DNA of 56,240 nucleotides from Propionibacteriaceae bacterium (GCA_025965155.1 JAOPXN010000128.1:1-56240); one strand, 5' to 3'. Positions 10,260 to 19,619 are shown, counted from the stretch's first letter. Translations and numbers: made by a program. The notes: generated by a model not told the origin, from the sequence alone.

Positions 10260-10817
10260 TCAGTCCGGGGTGATGTCGGTGTGCAGCCTGATCTGCTTGA
10301 CGCGCAGCGACTCGTCCTCGGTGCCGATCTCTCGGCTGCCGCCATCCGGCGCCCAGCCGGCGTCGCTGAGAAAGCGGCGCAGCAGGTCGTCGGTCGTAGT
10401 GAGCCACCAGGTCGCCCGAACGAACCCGTCGGCCCGCATCGTGTCCACGCAGGCGTGCAGCAGCCGGGATCCGTGACCACGACGACGGGCGACCGGGTCG
10501 ATGGCGAACTCGTCGATCCGGCCGTCGCGATCAGGCTCCGCGTCCGGATCGTCGCTGGGTACGGTGGTCGCGAAACCAACCAGTCGACGGTCCTGCAGGG
10601 CAACCAGCACTCGGTACTGCGCTCTCGGCGGCCGGAGGATGGCGTGGTGCCAGGCCTGAGCCACGTCCTCCACCGCCAGGTCGGCCAACTGGGCCGCCGC
10701 GCCAGCCGGCAAGGTCTCCGACCACACGCGGCGCTGCAGGTCGGCGATTGCTGCGGCCTCCGCCGGGAGCGCCAGCCGGACGGAGTCGGGCAGGGACAGG
10801 TCCGGGCTCGAGTTCAC
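10260..10817 (-). CDS. GNAT-family N-acetyltransferase
   Basis: The protein shows the GNAT fold pattern: RLVGFATTVP (strand beta4), IDEFAIDPVARRRGHGSRLLHACVDTM containing the acetyl-CoA-binding RRRGHG loop, and TWWLTTTDDLLRRFLSDAGW near the end. Residue 1 is set at GTG 10817, giving 185 residues; a further GTG at 10868 would run the coding sequence through the CRP-like palindrome and is less likely. TAGCAT lies eight bases before GTG 10817, so the mRNA may be leaderless. The acetyl acceptor cannot be predicted. Its neighbours give no hint, since it faces away from rnj and is convergent with the DUF2993 gene. Confidence 0.82.
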   Translation of the reverse strand: MNSSPDLSLPDSVRLALPAEAAAIADLQRRVWSETLPAGAAAQLADLAVEDVAQAWHHAILRPPRAQYRVLVALQDRRLVGFATTVPSDDPDAEPDRDGRIDEFAIDPVARRRGHGSRLLHACVDTMRADGFVRATWWLTTTDDLLRRFLSDAGWAPDGGSREIGTEDESLRVKQIRLHTDITPD

Positions 10818-10844
10818 AGGGGATGATGCTACGTCAGATCTGGA

Positions 10845-10860
10845 TGTGATGTAGATCACA
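10845..10860. promoter_or_regulatory. CRP/GlxR-type operator
   Basis: TGTGATGTAGATCACA has TGTGAT and ATCACA arms as a perfect inverted repeat and matches the TGTGA-N6-TCACA consensus of cAMP-receptor-family regulators, including actinobacterial Crp and GlxR. It lies between the divergent GNAT gene and the hairpin/rnj region and could act on either. Confidence 0.75.
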
Positions 10861-10895
10861 GTTGGCACCCGTAACGTTCTGCCGTGCGTAGCGAT

Positions 10896-10957
10896 TTCCT
10901 CAATGAGTCCGTGGTTACCTGAACCCCCGAGCAGGCAACCGCGGACTCTTTTGTCTT
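10896..10957 (+). ncRNA. Candidate small RNA ending in a strong intrinsic terminator
   Basis: The stretch downstream of the CRP-like site has no supported gene but holds a free-standing terminator, described separately. rnj has its own leaderless-type promoter further downstream, so a transcript started near the CRP site would end here as an RNA of roughly 60-75 bases. Possible -10 elements are TAACGT (10872-10877) and TAGCGA (10889-10894); the 5' end is therefore uncertain. A short ATG-started frame inside is not convincing as a protein. Confidence 0.4.
10905..10957 (+). terminator. Strong Rho-independent terminator upstream of rnj
   Basis: The left arm 10905-10916 pairs with 10937-10948 over 12 bp with one G-T wobble. 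CCTG (10918-10921) and CAGG (10932-10935) extend the stem towards a loop containing CCCCC. A TTTT run follows directly (10949-10952), then GTCTTT. Orientation is plus strand. Confidence 0.8.
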
Positions 10958-11001
10958 TATGCGGGCCCCGAGGCCGGTCTACTCCCTTCGACAGGGCGTG
11001 G

Positions 11002-11030
11002 CTGGCAGCGGGGCCTGAGTCTTGTAGCCT
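11002..11030 (+). promoter_or_regulatory. Candidate leaderless promoter of rnj
   Basis: CTGGCA (11002-11007) and TAGCCT (11025-11030) are separated by 17 bases. The -10 ends six bases before the rnj GTG at 11037, and there is no Shine-Dalgarno, so the mRNA would begin at or next to the start codon. Confidence 0.5.
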
Positions 11031-11036
11031 GCATGG

Positions 11037-12722
<1,686 letters not shown>

Positions 12723-12821
12723 GACCTGCGCGGAGGACCCTCGACGGTGTGGGGATCCGCGGCCTGAACCCGGTCGAACGGCTGGGTCGGGGTTGGTGCG
12801 AGGCGCGGACAGCTGGAACAC

Positions 12822-12848
12822 AAAAGGACCCGCCCAAGGGCGGGTCCT
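12822..12848. terminator. Bidirectional terminator between rnj and rpmB
   Basis: AGGACCCGCCC (12825-12835) and GGGCGGGTCCT (12838-12848) form a perfect 11-bp stem with a very short loop. The AAAA at 12822-12825 becomes a TTTT run on the minus strand, giving a canonical intrinsic terminator for rpmB; for rnj it is a strong stem without a T-run. Confidence 0.85.
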
Positions 12849-12876
12849 GATGCTTGAGCTCAGCTAGCGGAGCAGG

Positions 12877-13062
12877 TCAGCGGCTGACCTTTCCAGCCTT
12901 GAGGCACGAGGTGCACACGTTGAGCCGCTTCGGCGTGCCGGCGATGGTGGCCCGGACGCGCTGGATGTTCGGGTTCCAGCGGCGGTTGGTCTTCTTCTTC
13001 GACCAAGGAACGTTGTGGCCGAAGCCCGGTCCCTTGGCGCAAATGTCACATACGGCAGCCAC
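12877..13062 (-). CDS. rpmB: 50S ribosomal protein L28, zinc-binding form
   Basis: L28 binds 23S rRNA in the large subunit. The 61-residue sequence starts MAAVCDICAKGPGFGHNV and contains the conserved KKKTNRRWNPNIQ block. Two CxxC pairs (CDIC at 5-8 and CTSC at 50-53) make it the zinc-ribbon form rather than the zinc-independent paralogue some actinobacteria use under zinc limitation. The start is GTG 13062, with GGGAAG about a dozen bases upstream. It is divergent from the winged-helix gene, while the DAK2-recG block normally linked to rpmB lies beyond that gene. Confidence 0.97.
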   Translation of the reverse strand: MAAVCDICAKGPGFGHNVPWSKKKTNRRWNPNIQRVRATIAGTPKRLNVCTSCLKAGKVSR

Positions 13063-13156
13063 TGGAGTTCACTTCCCATAGTTCTAACGACAGGTCTGGT
13101 GTTCGCCCGATCGGGCAACCGGGAAAGCGTACCTGAACAATCGCGAGGATAGCCAA

Positions 13157-13831
13157 TTGAGGCGCGGTAGCCCGGCAGACGAGACCCCGTTGAGGCGCGG
13201 TCGCCCAGCCGGTGAACCGGTGGGCTGCGTCAGCTGCCAGCGTGCGACCCGGCAGGTCAGCGGCGTCGCACAGCGCGAGGTCGAGATCAAGGACGCCAGC
13301 GCCATCCGGGCGTTGGCGCATGAGGCGCGACAGCGGGTCATCAACCTGCTCTACAGCGAGCAGCGGCCCTACACCTCCACCCAGCTGGCCGAGCTGACCG
13401 GCCTGACGCCCAGTGCCATGAGCTACCACCTCCGCGCACTGGAACGCTGGGGCGTCGTCCAGCGCGCCGAAGGCGGCGAGGACGCGCGGAACCGGCCGTG
13501 GCGTGCGGCCGGGACCGGACTGCGGATCAGCGGGGAGGGTGAGGCCACCGACGCCGCCCAAGACGCTCTCCGCAAGCAGCTGTTCGACTCGATCAGCAAA
13601 CGCGCCCGGGCGGTCCGCGCGCTACCGCCACAGGAGCGGGCCAACTATGTGGGGCTCGGCGTCGCCGAGCTGTGGTTGACCGACGACCAGGTGGAGACTC
13701 TTGCGCTGATGCTGGACCGTGCCGTGCTGGAGATGCAGGAGTCGGGGTGGGTGAACGAGCCCGGTCCGGACAAGACCCGGATCTCCTACATCTATTCGTT
13801 GCTGCCGGATCCGTACAAGCGGGACGACTGA
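13157..13831 (+). CDS. ArsR-like winged-helix transcriptional regulator
   Basis: A helix-turn-helix core lies at roughly residues 45-105: AIRALAHEARQRVINLLYSEQRPYTSTQLAELTGLTPSAMSYHLRALERWGVVQRA, with a recognition helix around SAMSYHLRALE. This is the ArsR/HTH_20 type that binds operator DNA as a dimer. The C-terminal 100 residues lack recognisable metal-binding Cys clusters, so the inducer is unknown. The start is uncertain: TTG 13157 has GAGGA seven bases upstream and is used here, but the first 33 codons hold a DNA duplication (LRRGxPA twice), and GTG 13220 or a later start is possible. It is transcribed away from rpmB. Confidence 0.78.
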   Translation: MRRGSPADETPLRRGRPAGEPVGCVSCQRATRQVSGVAQREVEIKDASAIRALAHEARQRVINLLYSEQRPYTSTQLAELTGLTPSAMSYHLRALERWGVVQRAEGGEDARNRPWRAAGTGLRISGEGEATDAAQDALRKQLFDSISKRARAVRALPPQERANYVGLGVAELWLTDDQVETLALMLDRAVLEMQESGWVNEPGPDKTRISYIYSLLPDPYKRDD

Positions 13832-13930
13832 CCTGCTCTGCGTTTCAGCCCGGCCTCGAGCTCGCGATCACCGAACCGTCGGTGACGGCCCGCCGGCTGC
13901 GGCTAAGGTGGCGCCGGAGCGAACGCTCGA

Positions 13931-13936
13931 TAAGGT
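13931..13936 (+). promoter_or_regulatory. Candidate -10 of a leaderless DAK2-gene promoter
   Basis: TAAGGT ends six bases before ATG 13943, matching the spacing at several other genes in this window. The AAGG within it could alternatively act as a weak Shine-Dalgarno. Confidence 0.35.
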
Positions 13937-13942
13937 CTGGTG

Positions 13943-15559
13943 ATGATGGCCCCCGAACCAGCGGCACACCCGCCGCCTCACCGCGACGACCTGTGGGCCG
14001 TCGGCGATGCGTGGCTACGCCGGGCCGATGAGGTGATCGGTGCCTCCGCGGAGGCACTGAACGCGATGAACGTGTTTCCCGTGGCCGACGCTGACACCGG
14101 CTCCAACCTCAGGCTGACGCTGCGCGGGATGGTGCAGGCGGCGCCGGCGTTCGACCCAAAGAACTTGGACCTGCTGGTGCAGGGCGCCATCTTGTCCGCG
14201 CACGGCAACTCCGGCGCCATCGTGGCCGAGATGTTCACCAGTGTCTGCCGCTGGCTCCAGCAGCAGTCGGGACAGCTGCCCGACATTCCCGCCGGGGTAG
14301 TGGTGGCCTCGTTGCTCCGTAATGTCTCCGAGGAGGCAACCCGGGCCGTGGCCCGGCCGGTGGCCGGCACCATTCTCACCGTCGCCGCCGAGGCGGCCCG
14401 GACCGCGGCGGCCGCGGCCGCGGCTGAGCCCGCTGACCCGCTGGCAGTGGCTCAGTCCGCGCAGCGGGGTGCCGCAGCGGCTCTCAGCCGGACGCCGGAA
14501 CAGCTGGAGGTGCTCGGTCGCGCCGGCGTGGTCGACGCCGGCGGCCAGGCGTTCGTCTTGTTGGTCGACTGCCTGGTGGAGGTGCTGGGTGGTCCGGTCG
14601 CCGAGCCCCTGCTGGAGACGGCTACCCCGAATCCGGACCGCACCGGGCCTCCCCGGTCCGGCCGCCCGCTCGAGTATGAGGTGATGTACGCCCTCCGCGG
14701 AGCGGGTCCCGAGTCGTTGGACCAGCTCCGCTCCGACTTGTCAGACCTCGGTCATAGCGTGGTGATCGTGGGGGATCAGTCGGTCGCGCAGGTGCACGTG
14801 CACCTTGCTGAGCCAGGGCCGGCGGTGGAGGCCGCGCTCGGCCGCGGCGAGCTGAGCCAGATCCGGATCACCGCCCTGGAGACGCCCGGCCCGGCGACAT
14901 CGGCGACCCGCACCGTGGTGTCAATGGTTGCCGGACCGGGAATCGGTAACGCGGTCCGGGCCATGGGCGGGGTGCCGCTGCTGGCCGCCGCCCCGGAGCA
15001 GATGCTGCAGCGGCTCGAACAGGTGGTGGCCGAGACCTGCGGCGACGTGATCCTGCTGCCCAACGACATGGAGAACCTGGAGGTTGCGGGCCACGTCGCT
15101 GCCGCCGTCAAGTCGCACGACCGACGGGTGGCGGTGATCCCAACGGTGGCCCAGGTGCAGGGACTTGCGGCGATCGCGGTGCACGAGCCCACCGCTGACT
15201 TTGATGGCGCGGTGGTGACGATGAGTACGGCGGCCGGGCACGCTCGCGGCGGGGCGGTCACCGTTGCGGAGAGCCCCGCTATGACGATGGCGGGCCGCTG
15301 TGAGGTCGGTGACGTGCTTGGCATCGTCGAGGGTGACTTCGTGGAGATCGGCGACTCGGTGCTCGACGTGGCCTGGCGAGTGGTGGGACGGTTGCTGGCC
15401 TCGGGTGGGGAGTTGCTGACCCTGGTCGCAGGCGCCGGCTGCGACGCCTCTGTGGTGGAGGAGCTGGAGAAACGGACCCGGTCCAGCAGTCCGGCCGTCG
15501 ACGTGGAACGGATCGACGGCGGACAGCAGCGCTATCTCCTGCTGGTGGGGCTGGAGTGA
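13943..15559 (+). CDS. DAK2-domain protein, FakA-like fatty acid kinase subunit
   Basis: The N-terminal DAK2 (dihydroxyacetone-kinase L-type) domain carries the nucleotide/magnesium motif DADTGSN at residues 49-55, preceded by NVFPV, and the LSAHGNSGAIVAEMF block. The 538-residue length and a C-terminal DegV-phosphatase-like half fit the FakA/YloV family. In Firmicutes FakA phosphorylates fatty acids bound to FakB; no FakB/DegV gene is in this window, so the activity here is inferred. The position directly before recG and near rpmB is the conserved rpmB-yloV-recG order. The start could be GTG 13940, ATG 13943 or ATG 13946. Its last four bases overlap the recG start (GTGA). Confidence 0.88.
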   Translation: MMAPEPAAHPPPHRDDLWAVGDAWLRRADEVIGASAEALNAMNVFPVADADTGSNLRLTLRGMVQAAPAFDPKNLDLLVQGAILSAHGNSGAIVAEMFTSVCRWLQQQSGQLPDIPAGVVVASLLRNVSEEATRAVARPVAGTILTVAAEAARTAAAAAAAEPADPLAVAQSAQRGAAAALSRTPEQLEVLGRAGVVDAGGQAFVLLVDCLVEVLGGPVAEPLLETATPNPDRTGPPRSGRPLEYEVMYALRGAGPESLDQLRSDLSDLGHSVVIVGDQSVAQVHVHLAEPGPAVEAALGRGELSQIRITALETPGPATSATRTVVSMVAGPGIGNAVRAMGGVPLLAAAPEQMLQRLEQVVAETCGDVILLPNDMENLEVAGHVAAAVKSHDRRVAVIPTVAQVQGLAAIAVHEPTADFDGAVVTMSTAAGHARGGAVTVAESPAMTMAGRCEVGDVLGIVEGDFVEIGDSVLDVAWRVVGRLLASGGELLTLVAGAGCDASVVEELEKRTRSSSPAVDVERIDGGQQRYLLLVGLE

Positions 15560-17838
15560 GCGCGCCGCCCCGCGGATGGCAGTCCGACACGTACCGGCGG
15601 TTGGGCACCAGGCTCGATTCGGTCGTCGGCGCCAAGACCGGCAAACAGTTCGCCGCGCTCAAGATCAACACCGTCGGCGACCTGATGTACCACCTGCCGC
15701 GTCGCTACATGTCCGGCGGCGAGCTCAGCGACCTGTCACTGCTGGAGCCGGGGGAGGAGGTGGCGGTGCTGGCGGAGGTGGTCCACTGTCGCGCCTACAA
15801 CATGCCCGGTGAGTCAGACGGTGGTGGCTGGTCCGCGCGGAAGCCCCGGCTCGAGGCGCAGGTGACCGACCACAAGGGCACCTTGTCGCTGGCCTTCTTC
15901 GGTGCTCCGCACATGATCAGGTACTGGCAGAACCAGCTGACCCCGGGCGCTCGTGGCATCTTCGCCGGCAAGGTGAAGGAGTTCAACCGCCAGCTCCAGC
16001 TGGCCCATCCCGACTTCGTGCTCGTCGGCGCCGACGGCGAGATGGTCGGTGGTGCCAGGCGCAACGAGGACATGGCTGCGGTGAGCCAGCACGCGCTGAT
16101 CGGCCTCTATCCCGCAACGGCGAAGCTGCGGACCTGGACCATCGCCGAGAGTGCCGCCTTGGCCCTGGACTTCCTCAGCGGGATCGAGGACCCGCTGCCG
16201 GAGTCCGTCCGGTCCGCGGCCGGGGTGGTGGACCTGGAGACGGCGTTCCGGTCGATCCACCGGCCTCAGCTCAGATCCGATGCGGAGCTGGGCAAGAAGC
16301 GGCTCCGCTTCGATGAGGCGTTCGGTATGCAGCTCACCATGGCTCACCGACGTGCCGATGCGGCGGCGCGCGGCGCGGTCCCGCGGCCACCTAGACGCGG
16401 TGGGCTGCTGGACGCCTTCGACGCCCGGCTGCCGTTCACGCTGACCGAGGGCCAGGTGGAGGTGAGCGAAGAGATCATGACCGAGCTGGCCCAACCTCAC
16501 CCGATGCAGCGGCTGCTGCAGGGCGAGGTCGGCTCCGGTAAGACCCTGGTCGCCGTCCGCGCCATGCTTGCGGTGATCGACGCCAAAGGTCAGGCAGCAC
16601 TGCTGGCCCCGACCGAGGTCTTGGCGGGCCAGCACTTCTCGACCATCTCCCGGCTGCTCGGCGACCTGGCCGACGGCGGCATGCTCGGCGCTGCGGAGCA
16701 TGCCACCCGCGTTGTGCTGCTGACCGGATCCATGAACACCTCCCAGCGGCGGGAGGCGATGCTGCGTGCCGCGTCGGGCGAGGCCGGCATCGTGATCGGC
16801 ACTCATGCGCTGCTGAGTGCCGACGTGCAGTTTGCCGAGCTGGGTCTGGTCGTGGTCGACGAGCAGCACCGCTTCGGAGTAGAGCAGCGTGCCGCCCTGA
16901 ACGCGAAGGCATCCAGCCGGCCACACGTCCTGGTGATGACCGCCACCCCGATCCCGCGCTCGGTTGCCATGACCACCTTCGGCGACCTGGAGGTGTCGAC
17001 GCTGCGCCAGCTCCCGGCGGGCCGAGCCGATGTCAGCACGGTGGTGGTGGACAGCCGGCGGAACCCCGGCTGGGTGGACCGCGCCTGGCAGCGAATCCGT
17101 GAGGAGGTGGCCGCCGGCCGTCAGGCCTACGTCGTCTGCGCCCGAATCTCCAGCGACGACAAGCCCGGCAACCAGGCGGACGACGAGGAGATCCTGGTCG
17201 AGGCCGACGAGGGCCCGGATGGACCGCCTCCGGCGGCGGCCGCGGAGGATGTGTTCGCCGAGCTGTCCAACGGTCCGCTGAAGGATCTGCAGGTGGACCT
17301 GCTGCACGGCCGGCTGCCGAGTGAGGACAAGGAGGCGGCAATGAGCAGGTTCGCCTCGGGCAAGACCGATGTCCTGGTTGCCACCACCGTCATCGAGGTG
17401 GGGGTGGACGTGCCGAATGCCTCGGTGATGGTGATCTGCGACGCAGACCGTTTCGGCATCTCGCAGCTGCACCAGCTACGGGGACGGATCGGCCGCGGTG
17501 GCCATGCCGGGGTCTGCCTGCTGCTGACCACCGCCCCCGACGGCAGCCTGGCGAGGGAACGACTCGATGCGGTGGCAGCCACCCGGGACGGCTTCTCCCT
17601 GGCTGAGGTGGACCTGGAGCAGCGGCGTGAGGGCGATGTCCTCGGAGCCAGCCAGTCCGGCCGCCGGTCCAGCCTGCGCCTGCTGAGAGTGCTGAGCGAT
17701 GCCGATGTCATCCTCCAGGCCCGTGCCCTCGCGGACCAGTGCGTGGCCGAGGACCCGGACCTGACAACCCCGGGCCTAGCCGACGCGGTCGCCCAGATCG
17801 AGCTCCAGGCTGCCGGTGAGTGGCTGGAACGCACATGA
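15556..17838 (+). CDS. recG: ATP-dependent DNA helicase RecG
   Basis: RecG regresses stalled replication forks and processes branched DNA. The 760-residue protein has an N-terminal wedge/OB region, Walker A GEVGSGKT at 323-330, the DEQH box at 435-438, TATPIPRS (motif III) and the C-terminal helicase domain with HGRLPSEDKEAAMSRF, ATTVIEVGVDVPNAS and QLHQLRGRIGRGG. An acidic, Ala/Pro-rich insert (roughly residues 535-572) separates two parts of the second helicase domain, as in other actinobacterial RecGs. It starts at a GTG overlapping the previous stop by four bases and overlaps the next gene (ATGA), so this is one operon. Confidence 0.97.
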   Translation: MSAPPRGWQSDTYRRLGTRLDSVVGAKTGKQFAALKINTVGDLMYHLPRRYMSGGELSDLSLLEPGEEVAVLAEVVHCRAYNMPGESDGGGWSARKPRLEAQVTDHKGTLSLAFFGAPHMIRYWQNQLTPGARGIFAGKVKEFNRQLQLAHPDFVLVGADGEMVGGARRNEDMAAVSQHALIGLYPATAKLRTWTIAESAALALDFLSGIEDPLPESVRSAAGVVDLETAFRSIHRPQLRSDAELGKKRLRFDEAFGMQLTMAHRRADAAARGAVPRPPRRGGLLDAFDARLPFTLTEGQVEVSEEIMTELAQPHPMQRLLQGEVGSGKTLVAVRAMLAVIDAKGQAALLAPTEVLAGQHFSTISRLLGDLADGGMLGAAEHATRVVLLTGSMNTSQRREAMLRAASGEAGIVIGTHALLSADVQFAELGLVVVDEQHRFGVEQRAALNAKASSRPHVLVMTATPIPRSVAMTTFGDLEVSTLRQLPAGRADVSTVVVDSRRNPGWVDRAWQRIREEVAAGRQAYVVCARISSDDKPGNQADDEEILVEADEGPDGPPPAAAAEDVFAELSNGPLKDLQVDLLHGRLPSEDKEAAMSRFASGKTDVLVATTVIEVGVDVPNASVMVICDADRFGISQLHQLRGRIGRGGHAGVCLLLTTAPDGSLARERLDAVAATRDGFSLAEVDLEQRREGDVLGASQSGRRSSLRLLRVLSDADVILQARALADQCVAEDPDLTTPGLADAVAQIELQAAGEWLERT

Positions 17839-18413
17839 GCCGGATCATCGCCGGGTCCCATGGCGGCCGCCGGATCAGTATGCCGCCGGGGGACCGGACC
17901 CGCCCCACGACCGATCGGGTGCGCGAAGCCTTGTTCTCCGCCCTGACCTCGTGGGTCGGCACGTCGGCCCTGCCGGCGGAGCAGGCGTTGAGCGGGCTGA
18001 GCTTCTGTGACCTGTACGCAGGCTCCGGCGCGGTTGGCCTCGAAGCGGCCAGTCGGGGCGCGGGGCCGGTCCTGCTGGTAGAGGCCGACCAACGCACCGC
18101 CAAGGTGACGGCCGGCAACGCAGCCACCCTGGCGCTGCCCGCCCAGGTCCGAACGGCCCGGGTGGAGCATCTGGTCGGGCAGCCCGCGACGGTGGGGTTC
18201 GACATAGTCTTCGCCGACCCGCCGTACGAGCTGGCCACCGAAGCGATCGAGAGGATGCTGTCGGACCTGGTGGAGAACGGGTGGGTCGCCGAGAACGGTC
18301 TGGTGGTGGTGGAGCGATCCAGGCGCTCGACCGATCCGGCGACGCCCGCGGGTTTCGCCGACGTCTGGACCCGCAAGTACGGTGAGACCCGGCTGCTCTT
18401 CCTGGCCCGCTGA
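17835..18413 (+). CDS. rsmD: 16S rRNA (guanine(966)-N2)-methyltransferase RsmD
   Basis: RsmD methylates G966 of 16S rRNA using S-adenosylmethionine. The 192-residue protein has MSRIIAGSHGGRRI at the start, RPTTDRVREALF, the SAM-binding DLYAGSGAVGLEAASRGA, and the catalytic FADPPYELA (DPPY motif of N2-guanine methyltransferases). ATG 17835 overlaps the recG stop as ATGA; an in-frame start at 17820 inside recG is possible but would add residues not typical of the family. coaD follows, the conserved rsmD-coaD pair. Confidence 0.96.
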   Translation: MSRIIAGSHGGRRISMPPGDRTRPTTDRVREALFSALTSWVGTSALPAEQALSGLSFCDLYAGSGAVGLEAASRGAGPVLLVEADQRTAKVTAGNAATLALPAQVRTARVEHLVGQPATVGFDIVFADPPYELATEAIERMLSDLVENGWVAENGLVVVERSRRSTDPATPAGFADVWTRKYGETRLLFLAR

Positions 18414-18419
18414 TACGGT
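18414..18419 (+). promoter_or_regulatory. Candidate -10 of a leaderless coaD promoter
   Basis: TACGGT begins one base after the rsmD stop and ends six bases before the coaD ATG. There is no Shine-Dalgarno in the 12-base gap, so coaD may be translated from its own leaderless mRNA as well as from the operon transcript. Confidence 0.4.
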
Positions 18420-18425
18420 CTGCTC

Positions 18426-18947
18426 ATGTCAGCTGAGCAGCCGGTGCGGCCGCCCCGTCGTGCAGTCTGCCCCGGCTCGTTCGACCCCGTGACGCATGGA
18501 CATCTCGACATCATCGAGCGCACAGCCCAGCTGTTCGACGAGGTGGTCGTGGCGGTCGGAACCAACATGAGCAAGAACGCCCTGTTCACTCCGCCGGAGC
18601 GGGTCGAGATGCTGACCGAGGCGGTGCGGCGGTGGGAAGGCGTCACGGTCACCCAGTTCAGCGGACTGCTGGTCGACTTCTGCGCCGCCCATGACATCAG
18701 TGCCATCGTCAAGGGCCTGCGTTTCGTCTCCGACTTCGACCACGAGCTCCAGATGGCACAGATGAACAAGAAGCTGACCGGCGTGGACACGGTCTTCCTG
18801 CCGACTGCCGCCCAGTGGTCCTACGTTTCCTCCAGCCTGGTCAGGGAGGTGGCAACCCTGGGCGGGTCCGTGGACCAGTTCCTGCCGCCCGAGATCGCGG
18901 CCCGGACCACCCAACGGGTGCGCCGCCGGGCAGCCGAACGACCCTGA
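18426..18947 (+). CDS. coaD: Pantetheine-phosphate adenylyltransferase
   Basis: CoaD transfers AMP to 4'-phosphopantetheine in coenzyme A synthesis. The 173-residue protein has CPGSFDPVTHGHLDII, with the nucleotidyltransferase THGH motif at residues 23-26, VKGLRFVSDFDHELQMAQMN, and WSYVSSSLVREVA, the ISSTxxR-type ATP-binding block. An N-terminal extension of about 12 residues precedes the conserved start. It follows rsmD by 12 bases. Confidence 0.97.
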   Translation: MSAEQPVRPPRRAVCPGSFDPVTHGHLDIIERTAQLFDEVVVAVGTNMSKNALFTPPERVEMLTEAVRRWEGVTVTQFSGLLVDFCAAHDISAIVKGLRFVSDFDHELQMAQMNKKLTGVDTVFLPTAAQWSYVSSSLVREVATLGGSVDQFLPPEIAARTTQRVRRRAAERP

Positions 18948-18965
18948 GCCGACCTCGGTGGGTAC

Positions 18966-19010
18966 TTGAGTCCTGACCTTCACGGGTTACATTTCGTCAG
19001 GGGTTACATT
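18966..19010 (+). promoter_or_regulatory. Promoter region with 10-bp direct repeat before the DivIVA-like gene
   Basis: GGGTTACATT occurs twice, at 18984-18993 and 19001-19010, one and a half helical turns apart (17 bases). Each copy contains a TACATT -10-like hexamer. TTGAGT at 18966-18971 stands 16 bases before the first; the second ends six bases before ATG 19017 and would give a leaderless mRNA. Tandem promoters or a regulator site are both possible. Confidence 0.5.
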
Positions 19011-19016
19011 CTTCAG

Positions 19017-19532
19017 ATGAACGAGGGAAACACCACGACCATGTCGGACCGCCGAACGGCAGAACAGAAGCTTGCTGCACTCCGCGAGCTCATCGCCCAC
19101 GCGCGGGCGATGCCGATGTCAGCCTCCTGCGTGATCAACCGGAGCGAAGTGCTGGCCCTCATCGACGATGCCATCGACGGCCTGCCGGACGAGATCGCGG
19201 ACGCCCAGGCGGTGATCGACCGCAGCCAGTCCAAGATCGCCGAAGGTGCGTCGGAGGCTTCCCGGATCGTCCGGGAGGCGCAGCAGCATGCGTCCGACCT
19301 GGCTCAGCGCAGCGAGATCGTCCGGGTGGCCGAGGAGGTCGCAGCCAAGATCAGGGCCGAGGCCGAGTCAGAGGCGGCCGCCCTGCGACGGGAGACCGAC
19401 GCGTTCATCGACTCCCGGATGGCAAGCTTCGAGTCCGTCCTGCACAAGACGTCCAGCCAGGTGCGGACTGCACGGAGCCGGCTGGCCGAGCGAAGCGGGC
19501 TGGACAGCGAGAAGACGTCCGCGTCCAGCTGA
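19017..19532 (+). CDS. DivIVA/SepIVA-like coiled-coil protein
   Basis: The 171-residue protein has a small N-terminal domain (TAEQKLAALRELIAHARAMPMSASCVINRSEVLALID) followed by a long Ala/Glu/Arg-rich coiled coil from about residue 65 to 150. That build, and its place between coaD and the DUF177-rnc-mutM-smc block, match mycobacterial SepIVA, a DivIVA-domain protein acting in septation and envelope growth, although it is shorter. It has no signal or membrane segment. ATG 19017 is used because of the upstream -10; ATG 19041 (MSDRR) is a plausible alternative with GAGGG about 14 bases upstream. The role in cell division is inferred from family and synteny. Confidence 0.72.
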   Translation: MNEGNTTTMSDRRTAEQKLAALRELIAHARAMPMSASCVINRSEVLALIDDAIDGLPDEIADAQAVIDRSQSKIAEGASEASRIVREAQQHASDLAQRSEIVRVAEEVAAKIRAEAESEAAALRRETDAFIDSRMASFESVLHKTSSQVRTARSRLAERSGLDSEKTSASS

Positions 19533-19540
19533 GCGCCGGT

Positions 19541-19570
19541 TTGGCCGATTAACGCCGCCCCCGGTAAAGT
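19541..19570 (+). promoter_or_regulatory. Promoter of the DUF177-rpmF-rnc operon
   Basis: TTGGCC (19541-19546) and TAAAGT (19565-19570) are 18 bases apart. The predicted start near 19577 leaves a leader of about 43 bases with a strong GGAAGGA ribosome-binding site before ATG 19620. Confidence 0.6.
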
Positions 19571-19619
19571 GGTGCGTCGGTCACGGCAGTTTCGGACCGC
19601 TTGGCATGGAAGGATTGCG

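Noticed and set aside
10896-10957. Assigning the hairpin to the 6C RNA family
   Set aside because: 6C RNAs have two C-rich stem-loops with six or more Cs; here only one stem with five Cs is seen. It is kept as an unclassified candidate RNA.
15814-17472. Long antisense open frame opposite recG
   Set aside because: Explained by third-position GC bias of recG; no start signal and no domain.
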